DNA of 5,274 bases from the NCBI GenBank assembly GCA_002428865.1, contig DIYB01000009.1, forward strand, positions 2,957-8,230, in the 5' to 3' direction. This DNA is from Patescibacteria group bacterium UBA6065. GTDB lineage: Bacteria > Patescibacteriota > Minisyncoccia > Phycocordibacterales > UBA6065. Shown one piece after another: positions 5,066 to 5,274 of this stretch (its first letter is position 1; every line of letters starts with the position of its first letter). A program made the translations under genes and the position numbers. The notes beneath the pieces were generated by a model. It worked only from the letters and a program-made list of their open reading frames with translations. It made no database searches and was not told the DNA's origin.

Positions 5066-5274
5066 ATGACGATCATCATCCGAGATGAGCTCTCCGCTCC
5101 GCCTTCGTGGTTTCCATCGTTTCGTGATCTCACGCTCTATGTCGCAGTCTTTGTGAAGACTGACATCGTCGTGGAGTCCGACAACATCGATGCATACTAC
5201 CGCTGGCTCAAGCCTCGTGGAGGTATGGACTTCGTATCGGACTTTGTCCCTACTGGTAGGGAACGAGGTCTACG
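5066..5274 (+). CDS. Unrecognised protein, N-terminal part only
   Basis: An open frame begins MTIIIRDELSAPPSW and runs off the right edge after 69 full codons plus 2 nt. Codon use is GC-rich, like the anchored-protein gene before it and unlike the cassette. A well-spaced promoter ends 14 nt before the ATG, which supports the start. The visible part has a possible beta strand (LTLYVAVFVKTDIVV, about residues 23-37) followed by an aromatic stretch (YYRWLKPRGG, 45-54), with no signal peptide or membrane segment. I do not recognise a family. The 51-nt gap from the previous gene and its own promoter suggest separate transcription. Confidence 0.6.
   Translation, partial: MTIIIRDELSAPPSWFPSFRDLTLYVAVFVKTDIVVESDNIDAYYRWLKPRGGMDFVSDFVPTGRERGL

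Overview
The window most likely comes from a Patescibacteria/CPR genome, probably Parcubacteria. The best evidence is the 200-residue membrane-anchored protein at 4412-5014, whose pattern (YFGN, DIDGDGRED, GDRIAPQ, NYADR, PGEPM) I know, from memory, from Parcubacteria such as Kaiserbacteria. Supporting signs are promoters whose -10 box lies almost on the start codon and the absence of a well-placed Shine-Dalgarno sequence at any start. TGA works as a normal stop, so this is not a lineage that has recoded UGA.

Layout, all on the + strand: a tRNA-Gln(TTG) gene at the left edge (2-72); a tight four-gene restriction-modification cassette (90-4375); the 200-residue anchored protein (4412-5014); and the start of an unrecognised gene that runs off the right edge (5066-5274). 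No integrase, transposase, CRISPR array or attachment-site duplicate was found.

The cassette reads Dam/DpnII-type adenine methyltransferase, DUF262-DUF1524 (GmrSD/BrxU-like) nuclease, DpnII-family restriction endonuclease, then a second DNA methyltransferase with an HPPY catalytic motif. Junctions are +3 nt, a 4-nt ATGA overlap and +6 nt, so it is very probably one transcript started by an extended -10 promoter only 2 nt after the tRNA. The first and third genes look like a GATC-specific type II system. The embedded second gene resembles type IV enzymes that attack modified DNA, so one operon may restrict both unmodified and hypermodified phage DNA. That joint role is inference.

Base composition changes across the window. 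The nuclease genes and the second methyltransferase (1056-4375) are visibly AT-rich, the Dam gene is intermediate, and everything from 4412 on is GC-rich with many GAC, CTC, GTC and CGT codons. Together with the tRNA at one border, this suggests an acquired defence cassette in a tRNA-adjacent hotspot. The tRNA itself has two G-G clashes in its acceptor stem, which is either a recombination or mutation scar or an error near a contig end.
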